DNA of 64,000 nucleotides from Hermodice carunculata (taxonomy: Eukaryota > Annelida > Polychaeta > Eunicida > Amphinomidae). Position 1 is the stretch's first letter; each line of letters begins with the position of its first letter. The notes below the pieces were generated by a model. It did not search any database, had not been told where the DNA came from, and was given only the letters and a program-made list of their open reading frames with translations. The translations under genes were made by a program, and so were the position numbers. Positions 1 to 11,489 of the stretch are shown piece after piece. The stretch covers positions 73,395,869-73,459,868 of the forward strand of contig OZ026623.1 in NCBI GenBank assembly GCA_964020975.1, given 5' to 3'.

Positions 1-600
1 CCTTGGAGACTATGGGTAGAATGATTATCTGTTAATAGTTATATGTATTGGCATGCTATTTAGCACTTGAGGAGGCCAAATTTTAAACTCTGTTGGGCAG
101 AGGTTGAATATGTAGTCTGTCAATCAAGAATCTTTCAGTATGTTGTCTTTTTTTGCAGATGAGGACATTTCATAAGTGCATCAAGGACAATGTTATTCGT
201 GATTTTCACATGGAGAAAATACGGAGTTTTCGAGTGAACATGGAAATAATACGGATACAGATTTTTTAATATTAAAAGATATGTTACGATCACATAGTCG
301 GCCTGACACAGTAAGAAATGGATATCGTTTGTGTTGGTGTTGTGGGGATATGGCAGCGGGGATTGAGGCTGACGTCGAACCTGCGCCACGCCCGATGTCA
401 TGTAGATAACAATCTTTATTTCATGTCGACTTGTACCCATAAAAAGCATTATTAAATAATCTAAGAATAAGCAGTTTATGATTGGATAATTCCCGTCACA
501 TGAGGCTTTACTATTAAGTGATGTCTGTTGGCCAGTTAACATTAATTGTGTGTGTGTGCAGGTGCCTCACCGTCGACTGCCACTGTCCAAGGAAAATGGC
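1..600. other. Unassigned sequence
   Basis: No protein, RNA or repeat signature recognised. The only sizeable reading frame, on the minus strand, resembles nothing I know and is probably chance. Confidence 0.4.
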
Positions 601-610
601 AAAGGCGTAG

Positions 611-849
611 GTCGACATTGGTTTTTCTGGTCGATATCCACAGCATGTCTATCATTCGTTCATTTGAATAACTACTTTAGAATTCATTACTTTTTAACAA
701 TAAAAAATCATGTCCTTAATAAATTAATAAAATAATTATGGCCTTTTTCAGTATATAGAAATGCTGTGGATATCAACCTCCAACCGGAAAAAAACAATGT
801 CAACCTCTGTTTTGTTGGTTGTTCGGGTCGATATCACACATGTCTATCC
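611..849. repeat. Foldback repeat with a third direct copy
   Basis: The left arm (611-646) and right arm (761-803) are imperfect reverse complements; both contain gatatccacagcat and its complement. A third, direct partial copy (825-849) repeats the gtcgatat...catgtctatc part. It looks like a decayed foldback MITE or a local inverted duplication; no coding capacity. Confidence 0.6.
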
Positions 850-1084
850 TCTGAAAAGTCCATAATTCTATATCAACGCAACAGCACTATTGTTCGACAC
901 TGAAGAATGGAAAAGAAGAAAAGAAATCGCATGTAGAGTCTATGTACAATGAACCCGTAGATGTAACTATACACAGCCGGTCATCAGAAGCTGAAGAAGA
1001 TCATGGGATCTGCTTTAGCCCTGGTTTGACATAGACTGCACATAAATTGAGTAGGAGGGACCAAGCCATGCTTTGATTAACTTC

Positions 1085-1368
1085 TTAACCCTTTCAATGC
1101 CAAATGCCACTTTAGTTGAAGTGCTCTGAATATAAATAGCGATGGCAGATTCATATTCTTTGTGAGAAGAGCTTTCGAATTTCAAGTCCCAACATGCCTG
1201 GTCTGAAATCAGTAATTCTTGTGGAAAAAATGTGCAGGTCAACAGCATTCCTCGGCACGCTTTTGGCGCCAAAAGCGTGCCGAGGAATGCTGTTGACCTG
1301 CGCTTTGCGCCAAAAGCGTGCCGAGGAAAGCTGTTGATCAGTTCAGAACTTGGCACTGAAAGAGTTAA
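1085..1368. mobile_element. TTAA MITE family A, copy 1
   Basis: Flanked by TTAA on both sides, with terminal inverted repeats CCCTTTCAATGCCAA and TTGGCACTGAAAGAG. TTAA target use and a CCC-type terminus suggest a piggyBac-derived non-autonomous element (Kolobok also uses TTAA). The middle holds a perfect 66-bp palindrome (1235-1300) followed by an extra partial arm (1301-1337). Confidence 0.85.
1235..1300. repeat. Perfect 66-bp palindrome
   Basis: 33-nt arms with no spacer, centred between 1267 and 1268 at ggc|gcc. A third copy of the arm core follows directly (to 1337), giving arm-arm-arm order. Confidence 0.95.
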
Positions 1369-1499
1369 AGTGGTCGACATGCGGGGATTCTTGAATATGA
1401 GGAGGCATGTCGAAAACTTTCGACAAGTCCATTAAAATCACACCTACATATTCATGGTTATCCAAAGCATGTTTCCAGTCTTCAATAATTTTAAACAGC

Positions 1500-2010
1500 A
1501 GATTTTAGGGGTTTTTAGACATATTTATTTCACCTGGATTGCCAAGTAGTACAAAAACACAAAGTGAATGGCTCTCCAGACACAAAGAGACAAACATCAT
1601 ATGTACAAAGCAAAGGACAAAACAATATCTGAGGACAAATACATTGATCAGTATACTAACATGATATTCCCCTCGTATCAACTCAAGATATGAACCGCCT
1701 TGTATCTATAACAAACTTTGGGACAGCATCAAAAATATCGAAGTTCTCGCTTGATACATATATTGTCATTACCATGTGTCAGACAAGTGAGCACTTTATC
1801 ACCTGCTAAGTGAACAACTAGGTTTGGATTAACTCCTGGTGCCAAAATATTGCATACCGTTTTCAGTAAGGATACTCTATGGTATAAAAAGAGGGGGCAT
1901 TCGAGGAAGAAATGGTATGTACTCTCATTAGGATATGACCAATTGCATGCAGCAGACGCAAGAATATTTAATCTATGAAGATGAGAATTGAAACGACAAC
2001 GATCCAAACG
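1500..2010 (-). mobile_element. LINE fragment, 3' end
   Basis: Minus-strand translation of 1729-2007 gives a LINE C-terminal Cys/His motif (AACNWSYPNESTYHFFLECP). It is followed by a 3'UTR ending in an A/T-rich stretch (1505-1560) that is also found at 23735-23870. Truncated upstream; no target duplication seen. Confidence 0.7.
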
Positions 2011-2649
2011 TCATTGTGCATGTAAGTAAGTAATTCTTTTATAGACTGTGGTGATCATGGATTACCTATTTGTCACAATACATAAGATACAATACATAAA
2101 ACATTAAATATGTTCAAGCCCGCCCACCTGGCATTGTGGTATGCTACATGGAACGTGCATAAGGAACGACATGCTGTGAAGCTGCAAGCCCATTTTGCCG
2201 TGCAGTGCCATTGGCAAGCAATGTTGCTTTGGGGTCAAGGTGATAGTACATTCGGGTAACATGGCTAATCCGCTTTCGAGTCCGCTTTGAAGCTGTCGCC
2301 GTCGCGTATGAAGCCACAGTGACAGGCTTGCAGTTATGACTGTCCTTGATGTATTTCGGGTAAATATCTGCTTTTTAAGCCAATTTTTATTTTATTTTAT
2401 TGAACCCGAGAAACGGGGAAATGTACATTATGTACAAGAAAACAATATCCGCCTACTAACATATACCTATATAATCACAAAATACTCCAAAATATTACGA
2501 AATCATACAGACAAATAAAAGGAAGTGAAACGAGTAAAAAAAAACAATTAAAATTATAAATTGAGTCAATAGTCGAGCCATTCTGTGCTCACTCGATCCA
2601 TTTAAAGCGTAACTGGGCGACAATAATAAGTACGTCAGCGAGTCGGCCA

Positions 2650-2695
2650 CCCCGTCCTGACCCGATGCGCTGGCACAGGAAGAGTCAGGACGGGG
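2650..2695. repeat. 12-bp stem hairpin in LINE A
   Basis: ccccgtcctgac (2650-2661) pairs perfectly with gtcaggacgggg (2684-2695) around a 22-nt loop. It is GC-rich, unlike the surrounding sequence. Confidence 0.7.
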
Positions 2696-3482
2696 TCACT
2701 GGCCCGACGCAGAAGTTCCAGAGTTAGAGAGTATATAGCTGAAATGGGCGAGATACCATAGGTAATAAATCTGTCTAAAAGGCTACCTGTAACCCGTTTA
2801 CCATGGATAATATATTCGGACACTTCAAAGGCATACAATTTTCGCACAGGAGATTTTACTGCGCTAATTCCTTTAACAAATGATAACGTGTCTCGAGTTA
2901 TTACTTGAAAAAAATTAGGAATATCGAGTGCTAACAAAATCTTAGAATGATGAGCTCCTTTACTGGAACCTAGGGACTGTTAAATTAAAGTACCCTGCGC
3001 AAATTAATACTATTAAACCCTCGGGTTAAAGAAAGCACACGAACGATTTTCCATAGATGAGATTTAACGGCACTTTTCAGACCAGGATAACCCCAGCCAA
3101 CATTATGATTGCGAAACATAGCTCGTCTAGCACAGCTGGCTCCATTACTACTAGTAATATGAGAATCTGATGTACCCTGTTTTGTGAATGTCACCCCTAA
3201 CAATTTTAGTTCAGGCACTAGATTTATTATATTACTTCCAAGATACCATTTAGGTTCAACATGAAAAGAACTTCTACCCTCATGTAATATACTTTGGTTT
3301 TGCTAACACCAAAAGAAAATCTCCATTCATTGGCGTAGTCTGTGCATACATTAATAAGACCCTGTATGCTAGTAATAGGTGCAGAAAACAGCGTTACATC
3401 GTCAGCAAAAGCAAACGAATTGTATTTATTTTCCCAATACTTACTCTTCTAACATTTTTGATAATTCGACTAATAGATTATT

Positions 3483-3488
<6 letters not shown>

Positions 3489-3545
<57 letters not shown>

Positions 3546-3558
3546 ATGAATGAATGAA

Positions 3559-3625
<67 letters not shown>

Positions 3626-3645
3626 ATGAATAAATAAACAATTTA
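3489..3645. repeat. (TAAA)n microsatellite inside the LINE A RT region
   Basis: About 38 units with a few TGAA variants. On the minus strand it separates SPKLF from NLLVELS, normally adjacent in this RT, so the repeat grew within the dead reading frame. Confidence 0.9.
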
Positions 3646-4060
3646 GGTGATAAGATACTCCGGATCCCCTGGCGGGTACCTCTGGTAACAGAGAAAATAA
3701 TGTCCATAATTAGGTTTCCATTTAACACATGCTTTGAGTCCGCTATACCACTTATATAAAAATAACCACTGTCATAAGGACATAAAGTCGTAGAGCTTAA
3801 AAAACAACCCACTGTGCCAGATTCTATCAAAACAGCGCTCCGCGTCAAGGCTGCATGCGTACACGTCAGAAGAAATTTTTTATAATATATAAGGATATCG
3901 TGCAAGCATCCAAAATATGTACTTCTTTTCTCTCTGAACCCAAATTGTACATCACAAGCAGTATCAGGGATTACCCACATAATTTCCATAAGTTTAATAT
4001 ATGTTGTACTGAAAGTAATAGGATGAAAATTACCAGAATCATCAGGATTAAGACAGTTTG

Positions 4061-5556
4061 GTTTAAACATATTTTATTTGTAAAATACAATTGGCCGACA
4101 GGCTCACCAGCCTATATAAGGGCCATTTGTACATTTATAACAGGGCAACATAAAACAGAAAAATTATGAACATCAGTACGCGGATAGGTGACATACAGAA
4201 CCAACAATAGGAAAGGAATAAAGGGGAACGATGATGATGTATGAGCATTGTTAAAATAATAATACTTATACTATTTGCAGACATAAATCCAAGTTATATT
4301 TTGAATCTTCCAGAAAGTCTAAGATACTTGTGCACGGCTTTGAATATCTCCTCGTTTTGTCTTGTAATAATTTCGCTTCCTTCAATTCCAAATAAAACAG
4401 TTTACAGGTAAAAGTACTAAATGTGGTTATTTTACATTGTAGTTCGTTTCTTAGTATAACATATTTGTTGCATTCAAAAAAAAAGTGGTGAACAGTCTCC
4501 CGACTTGCTCCACATGAGCACGATGGAATTCGACAACTCCAATTTTGTACAAATCATTATTCAGCTGACTTCAGCCCATTCTCATACTGAGTGAATTGTG
4601 TCATATTTCCTTTCTCCTAAATAGTACAGTTCGTTGCGTTTTGGTTTAGGGATGTTTAGTTCCCTTTTGAATTCGCCCAAATGCTCAATGGTCCTAGCTG
4701 TTCGGGATAAAGAATTCCACTCGCGAACGGCTGATGGAAAAAAAATTGTAAAGTGTGGCTTTCTTGGCATCTATAATTCTAATTTTTATTGTCCGTTCCG
4801 AAACTGTTTCTGGTAATAGTCTTGAGAAATACACTGGGGCTAATCCGTTTATAATTTTGTATAGTAGTGCTAATTTTTTTTCCTTCTACGCTCGGCTAAT
4901 TTTTCCCAGTCTGTCTCTATATAGATTTGTTGTAGATTCGTATGGGCAAGTGCCACTGTCACGACCCGGGCTGCCTCCAGCTGAATAGATTCAAGTCTGT
5001 CCTTGTCCAGTTTCGTGCATCCATCCCAGACCACACTGGCGTACTCCAGGCAAGGAAGTACAAATGAAAAATAGAGATATTCGAGAGATTTCTATTTAGC
5101 TTACACTGCAGGCGCTGCAAAACACCAACTAGTCTTTTTTTACTTTGCAATTAAATGATTGAGGTGGACTGAGCATAAAAGATTGGCAGAAAACCAAACC
5201 CCGAGATGTTTGTGCACCTCTACATTTTCTAGAGTCTTATTATTGAAGGTCGAGTGGGGATGGTATTCAGGAACATTTTTCTTACTAAATATCAAGGATT
5301 TTGTCTTTTTAGGATTGAAAGAAATGAGCAATTGGTCTGACCAACGAGATATTGATTCAAGGTCCTGATTTAGGGCCCAAGCTGCTTCAGTTGGATTATC
5401 AACTGTGATGAAAAGTGTCGTGTCGTCACCAAAGAGGCGAACTTCAGATCTAACTATCTCTACAATATCGTTCACATATACAAGAAACAAGAGAGGCCCC
5501 AAAAATGAGCCCTCTGGGACACCCGCTGCGACTCTCCCCCAAGATGAGGCCTGACG
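4061..5556 (-). mobile_element. LINE B, 5'-truncated CR1-like, nested in LINE A
   Basis: Minus strand: the RT part starts at 5556 with GVPEGSFLGPLLFLVYVNDI and LFGDDTTLF (usual Q and A replaced by E and G), then WSDQLLISFNPKKTKSLIF. The C-terminal tail FFPSAVREWNSL (4582-4770) and a 3'UTR follow to 4061. The flanks repeat aagacagtttg (4050-4060 and 5557-5567), an 11-bp target duplication. The reading frame is broken between the RT and the tail. Confidence 0.88.
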
Positions 5557-5567
5557 AAGACAGTTTG

Positions 5568-6340
5568 AGTTAGGAATAGGTACAAGAAAACGTTACCTTT
5601 ATTTCTATAAACAAAGACCTATAAAGAAAATCAGTAGGAACAATAGTACGATTCAACATGATTGTATGCAATGCAGCTAAATCTTGACACAGAATTGGTG
5701 GTGATGCCATCATATCCTGGCAAACAGTTACCTTCTATACGCATTAAGCCTTTCCCAATCTCCTCATGTGATATATTATGTGAGAAAACGTTACATTCAT
5801 TTTCTATAAACCAAGACCTAACTGTATTATGAATTTTTAATTTTTCGCTCCTTAGTGAACTTAGCGAGCCATCTTGCATTTGTTCTTGGTAAAAATAAGA
5901 AAACTGTTCCAAGGTAAGATTGGAATGTATCTTGGTCTGCAAATGCCTGTTAACCGTATTCAAAAAATAACCAACTTTCCTCTGAGAAAAATAAGTATTC
6001 AGGACATTACAGATTTGTTTTATATCAGAGGTAATATTTCTACGGCAGACCCGTCTAAAACACTTTTTGACGTATTTCCATGTCGTAAATATAGCACCAG
6101 TTTTGTCCCGACGATTTAAAGTCCATAAGTGCCACCAAAACCTCAGTTAACATCATTGTATGTTGGAAACTATACATCAGAATAGTTGATTGACAGGTCT
6201 TCGAAGTATTGCAACCAAAACTGACCAGTGTTGGAGAACAATATTTTCATTACGGCCAACAATACGGGCAATAAAGGCCTCAAAACGTTCAACTCCGAAC
6301 TTTCGGAATGAAATTTTCTGCTTATCAATCGATTTTGTAG
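5568..6340 (-). mobile_element. LINE A, 5' part (linker before RT)
   Basis: Minus-strand frames encode FYQEQMQDGSLSSLRSEKL, ISHEEIGKGLMRIEGNCLPG and YDGITTNSV, the segment just upstream of RT motif 1. Read on the minus strand, VPIPNSNCLNPDDSGNF runs straight into the part below 4060 once LINE B is left out. About 30 bp near 5591-5622 is a diverged duplicate of 5785-5819. Confidence 0.8.
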
Positions 6341-6377
6341 ACAGGGTTGATTAAAATCTAAATGATCGATTGCTTCA

Positions 6378-6560
6378 AATAAAGATTTTTTGTTTTGTTT
6401 TGTTTTGTGGGGTTTTTTGGGGGGGGGGAGGGGAGTTCGGTTGTTTTTGTTTTTTTGTTTGTTTGTTTTTTTTTTTTTTTTTTTTTTTTTTTTGTTTGTT
6501 TTTTTTTTTTTTTTTTGTTTTTTTTTTTTTTTTTGTTTTTTTTTTTTGTTTTGCTCTCAG
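6378..6560. repeat. T/G-rich low-complexity tract
   Basis: Long T runs broken by single Gs and one G9 run. Frames crossing it are low-complexity Phe/Lys only and are not coding. Confidence 0.9.
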
Positions 6561-7450
6561 ATGCCTCCTTCGGAGACTTTTGTACCTGTCGAAATGAATA
6601 AGATGTTGATGTTTAGAATGATGATCAAAGAATTTGATTATTCTGTAACTATGTGTTTTATTCGTAAACAAAAAATACGGTTCCTGCATATTGGTCTTGA
6701 CTATAATTTTACATATATGTAATACACTTTTCCATCGATTATCTTTTAAGAAATGCTGAAAAAAGGTGCAATCGGATACCCTCTTGTAAACCGGCTTATG
6801 AAACCCTTGGAAATAATCACATCGATAAGAAATTTGTTTCTAACAAATCTATATATCTGTACAATAAATAAAATGTGTGGTTTTGTGGGTGAAATTTGAA
6901 ACATATATAGTTCATTTATGCGATGTTAAATTATCGCGACTGTTGCCCGCGGCTCAAGCCCCTCCGCCACCATGCATAAATGTGCTCGGTCCTCGATGTT
7001 CTCGCTTGAATGCCCCTCAAACGGCAGTGTTTTGAGTGTGCATCGCTGATGCGTGCGTGCGCCTATGAATGGAGGAGGGGGGCACTGCCAACACATTAAT
7101 AGGAGTATAGGCACAGCGGTAATGACCCCCTATATATTTGGCACCCCGTGTAGAATTTTAACACCCCAACCCCCGTTTCACGCACTTAGCCTCGAATATT
7201 TCCCCCTCCTTTTAAAAAAAGGGCAAGAAATTGCTTAATTCCAGACAAAAGTGCCAAATATGACTTAATTTTGGCCTTTTTTCTTTAACAAGATATAGAA
7301 TTGTGACCCTCCAATTTTTCGCAAACCTTTCATGTGGAAGGGGGATAGCCGTCCAGTGAGCCTGCCGATCCTTTTCAAGGCCAAGTACACTCCACTCTCA
7401 CCCTCCCCACCCCACGCACACATGCTTGTTGCATACAGAAGTCTAATGAA
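6561..7450. other. Unassigned sequence
   Basis: No gene or repeat family recognised. A C-rich section (6960-7080) has no open frame with known motifs. Confidence 0.4.
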
Positions 7451-7457
7451 CTATTTC

Positions 7458-7458
<1 letters not shown>

Positions 7459-7538
<80 letters not shown>

Positions 7539-7544
7539 CATATG
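7459..7544. repeat. (TA)n microsatellite
   Basis: Almost uninterrupted TA dinucleotides directly before the 28-bp minisatellite. Confidence 0.95.
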
Positions 7545-8155
7545 CGCCTGAGTAGAAGGAACAATGGGAATACGCCTGATTAGAAGGAACAATGGGAATA
7601 CGTCTGATTAGCAAGAACAGTGGGACTGTGCCTGGTTAGGAGGAGCAATGAGAATGGGCCTGATTAGAAGGAATAATGGGAATATGCCTGATTAGAAGGA
7701 ACAATAAGAATACGCCTGATTAACAGGAACAATGAGAATGCGCCTGACTAGAAGGAACAATGGGAATGTGCCTGATTAGAAGGAACGATGGGAATACGCC
7801 TGATTGGAAGGAACAATAGGAATACGCCTGATTAGCAGGAACAATGGGATGTGCCTGATTAGAAGGAACAATGGGATGTGCCTGATTAGAAGGAACAATG
7901 GGATGTGCCTGACTAGAAGGAACAATGGGAATTTGCCTGATTAGAAGGAACGATGGGAATACGCCTGATTAGAAGGACCAATAGGAATACGTCTGATTAG
8001 CAGGAACAATGGGATGTGCCTGATTAGAAGGAACAATGGGGATGCGCTTGATTAGAAGGAACAATGTGAATGCGCCTGATTAGAAGGAACAATGGGATGT
8101 GCCTGATTAGAAGGAACAATGGGAATGCGCTTGATTAGAAGAAACAATGGGAATA
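7545..8155. repeat. 28-bp minisatellite, about 22 copies
   Basis: Tandem units of about 26-28 bp of the form gcctgattagaaggaacaat plus gggaatac/gggatgt. Units vary in length (the trailing gggaatacg is often gggatg), so no frame is kept. A higher-order order of variants (…tacg, …tgtg) recurs in the second half. Confidence 0.93.
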
Positions 8156-9117
8156 CACAGTGAAATCTTTCCTCTTATGCTGCACTTTGAAAATGAGTGA
8201 AAAAAAGTCTTCATGTATCATTTGAATCAAATCCGTGTGTCCATCACTTCCTCTTGCGCGTGATTCTAGAACACTGTAAACACATTCCATGATTAACAGT
8301 AGAAGAAAGTTTGCGACAGCCAATACAATCTATGAAACAATACAGAGTAGTATATCGTGCATTATAATACGCCACAAAAAGTGTGGCAAACTGAAGAGGG
8401 GGAGAACAGGAGTGGTCTTTCAAAAGGCAAAGGCGGAAGAGTTATCATCCTTAATGCCGGGAATGAAGATGGGTTTCTTCCTGGTGCTTCGAGGTTATGA
8501 ACGTCACAAAAAACTTAGGATTATCATGAGGAAATGTGTGGTTAGTACTTGTTTTTCACAAGAGGAAGCTTCAATAGCGAAATATACCACGTGTGATGAT
8601 GATTTGAGTTACAAAAGATATGGCATCTAGACATATTAAATCCATTGGTTGAACTAATAGAAGGGCACAATACTTTTGAATGCGGATCGCTTTTGCATTT
8701 GAAGCTCACTACATACATTTATATTTTAAAATGGAGCTCTGAATACCTACGAGGGAATCAGAAATGTAATGTATCTATTTTTACCACAATTATTTTCTGA
8801 TAGACTGAACCTCTTTTGGTATCAAATGAAATACACTTTTGAAGCATAAGGTACATATGAATTCATAACATGTGAGATCACACATCGGGGGGGGGGGTAC
8901 CCGAGAGGATACATGGCAAACGCACATAAAGACATGCACTATATTTCGTTTTAATATTACGGTGATACATATTTAGCATGGATGGAGGATATCATTTACA
9001 ATTTGGATGAGCCACACCTGTTTAGCGTGACGGAAAGAGCTAACTGTATTAAAGATATCGACCCACAATCTTAGGATAGAGACCGGCAGATATGCAATGA
9101 AAGTAAATATAATATAA
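8156..9117. other. Unassigned sequence
   Basis: No recognisable gene. A plus-strand frame at 8289-8630 lacks known motifs. A G9 run lies at about 8888. Confidence 0.4.
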
Positions 9118-9958
9118 ACTAGAAAAGAAGATATGCTTCACTGCAAATCTGTTTGGGTGCCTTCAAAATGAGACTAGTTTGAAATGCTATACACTTTGCC
9201 ATTGTTCAACATAATCTAAATTTCGTGTACTAGCCTAATTTTTAAAAAAATGCTCCAACTTTGGTTCTTTGTTCATGGGATGTGGCAATGTCACAAACTT
9301 ATAAAATGAAGTTTGAATGAAGCTAGTATCTATAATAGTCTTGAAGCTATCCAACATTTTAATTTTGGGTATTTGCCTAATTTGCATAAATTGAAAGCCT
9401 ACAACTTTGGTTTATGGTTCATAGGATGGGCTTTGCCACAAACCCATAAATTGAAGTAGGAATGGCATCTCTATATATAAAAGTTTTGAAGCTATTCAAG
9501 ACTTACATTTTGCATGTTTACGTAATTTATATAAATTGAAATCCTACAACTTTGGTTCATGGTTCATTGGATGCGGCTTTGCCACAAACCTATAAATTGA
9601 AGTTGAAATGGCATGGCTATGTATAATAGTTTTGGAGATATTCAACTTTGAAATTTTCAAAGCCCCTTATTAGAATAATTTGAAATTCTACTTAACTTAT
9701 ACTATCCATTATATTCGCAGGTGTCACAAACCTATATATGCACATTGAAATTTTGATTATCTGCAATATTTTGGAAGATATGGAGCTTTTAAAATTTTAA
9801 TATATTTTAATTGTGCCTAAAGTTGCATACTTTTAAACATCATGACTATTCCAAATGAGATGCACAATTTCACTGTTTGATCTGTCACCATAGCAAGGTG
9901 ATTTTCGGAAAAATAATGCTTGAGAAAATTTCCAGGCCAACTTGGTTGTGAAGAAGAA
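9118..9958 (-). mobile_element. Helitron-like tandem-core element, copy 1
   Basis: Starts actagaaaagaagatatgc and contains about four diverged units of 120-145 bp with recurring landmarks (tacaactttggttyatggttc, cataaattgaag, tctataatagttttgaag). It runs into a GAAA microsatellite. Read on the minus strand it ends in a weak hairpin followed by CTAG|TT, as expected for a Helitron 3' end. No Rep/helicase coding. Confidence 0.65.
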
Positions 9959-9987
9959 AGGAAGGAAAGAAAGAAAGAAAGAAAGAC

Positions 9988-10075
<88 letters not shown>

Positions 10076-10098
10076 AAGAAAGAAAGAAAGAAAGAAAA

Positions 10099-10178
<80 letters not shown>
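9952..10178. repeat. (GAAA)n(GATA)n(GAAA)n microsatellite
   Basis: Compound tetranucleotide tract attached to the end of the Helitron-like element; other copies of the family carry CTTT or GA tracts at the same place. Confidence 0.95.
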
Positions 10179-10189
10179 GTATATTAATA

Positions 10190-10275
10190 CAGTGAAATCT
10201 CTATAAAGTTGGCACTCTTGGGACCAGAGAAAAGTGCCCACTCCTGAGAGGGTCAGCCCTTCTGGGCAGTGTGGA
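10190..10275. mobile_element. Half of a pogo-like MITE
   Basis: Begins tacagtgaaatctctataaagt, like the termini of the MITEs at 24749 and 33110, with no matching second end. Confidence 0.45.
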
Positions 10276-10312
10276 TGAGTATGCCTGCATGTATGTGTAC
10301 AATATTCATATA

Positions 10313-10413
<101 letters not shown>

Positions 10414-10419
10414 AGTGTA

Positions 10420-11145
10420 TACATATTATAATTCAAAGGGATATGTACAGTGTAAACATGCAATACAAAACTGTCTTTCTTCCTTTATTACATATACAAA
10501 TTTTAACAGAAGCTGTCAAGAAACTACATAAACATGTACCTGTGGACCAAGACAAAACTATACTGTCTCCGTATTGGCTATGAAGAGCAGGCTTCATCTC
10601 GCTGGCTACAAGAAATCAAAGACATGAAAATGTCCACTGAGATGACACAAATTCTACCCTCCTTGGTCTGGCCGACTCAGCTCTGCATGTAGTCTATTTT
10701 TAACAGAGGGTACATTCAGGCTTGTTCTGCCTAGAAGCCTGGAGCCTGAGTTCCCTTGGGACTAATAAGCTCAGCAGGCTGACATTGCCTCAGGCAAAAA
10801 ACAGGCCAGCTAAGACACCAGTTTTAGTCATATTGCATTGACAGGTCTGTTCTGCACCAATGGAAACAAGAGCCTGCCTGGTACATACGGCAGCATGGAG
10901 TCAATCTGTTTCTGCATGAACAAAAAGAGATACTCTGTATTTTATTGAGGGCCTCAGTACACAGTTGTTGGGATCCCCCCCCCCCCCAACCACCACCACC
11001 AATTTGCTACAAGACCCAAACCTTCCAAAGCGTACACTTAACATGCATGGATAGAAAGGTGTGAGACAGGTTCAAGCTAATTAATTATGAATGCAAAATG
11101 GTTGCCTGGCACCATAGAGGTCAAGCAACAGGTCATACAGCAAGC
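10420..11145. other. Unassigned sequence
   Basis: No gene or repeat recognised. Contains a C-run (10974-10987). Confidence 0.4.
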
Positions 11146-11149
11146 AGTT

Positions 11150-11480
11150 CAAGGCCTGTATGTGGATTTGGGAGAAATTTGGTGAATTTAGCATACATTA
11201 AAATTCCCAAAGTTTTGTTTGTATGCTATTGGATTTGCCAGTTGTCTCAAACCTATGTGTGTAAGTTAGAACTTTGTGTCTATCTCCGATAGTTTAGTAG
11301 ATATGGAGCTTTTGAAATTTTGATTGCCCCTCATTTGTATAATTTTAATCATCATGACTATTCCAAGTCAGGTGCCAAATTTCAATGGTAGGTTATTCAT
11401 CATGGCAAGTTTGGTGGTTTTTGGAACAGTAAGGTCCGAGAAAAACTCCGGACAAATCTGGTGATAAAGAAGAGAGAAAG
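11150..11480 (-). mobile_element. Helitron-like tandem-core element, partial copy 2
   Basis: Shares the distal part with copy 1: agatatggagcttttgaaat, aatcatcatgactattcca, catggcaagtttggtg and a final gataaagaaga leading to a short GA-rich end. The hairpin end is missing. Confidence 0.6.
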
Positions 11481-11489
11481 AATTCTTGG

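Larger units (their letters stand above)
2378..4060 (-). mobile_element. LINE A, 3' part (RT domain to 3'UTR)
   Basis: Minus-strand frames give RT pieces: GNFHPITFSTTYIKLMEI, FGFREKRST, SVTRGTRQG, AFADDVTLF (frame near 3380-3420) and the thumb-side LKLLGVTF and VGWGYPGLK. These are spread over several frames, so the copy is dead. The 3' end is an AAATA-type tail at about 2378-2400. The upstream part of the same element continues at 5568 beyond inserted LINE B. It belongs to the endonuclease-type LINE group near CR1/Jockey; I do not assign a clade. Confidence 0.8.

Noticed and set aside
135-542. Minus-strand frame of 135 codons
   Set aside because: No family resemblance, no splice or start support.
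7545-8155. CRISPR-like array
   Set aside because: Units are contiguous with no spacers, and the DNA is animal nuclear.
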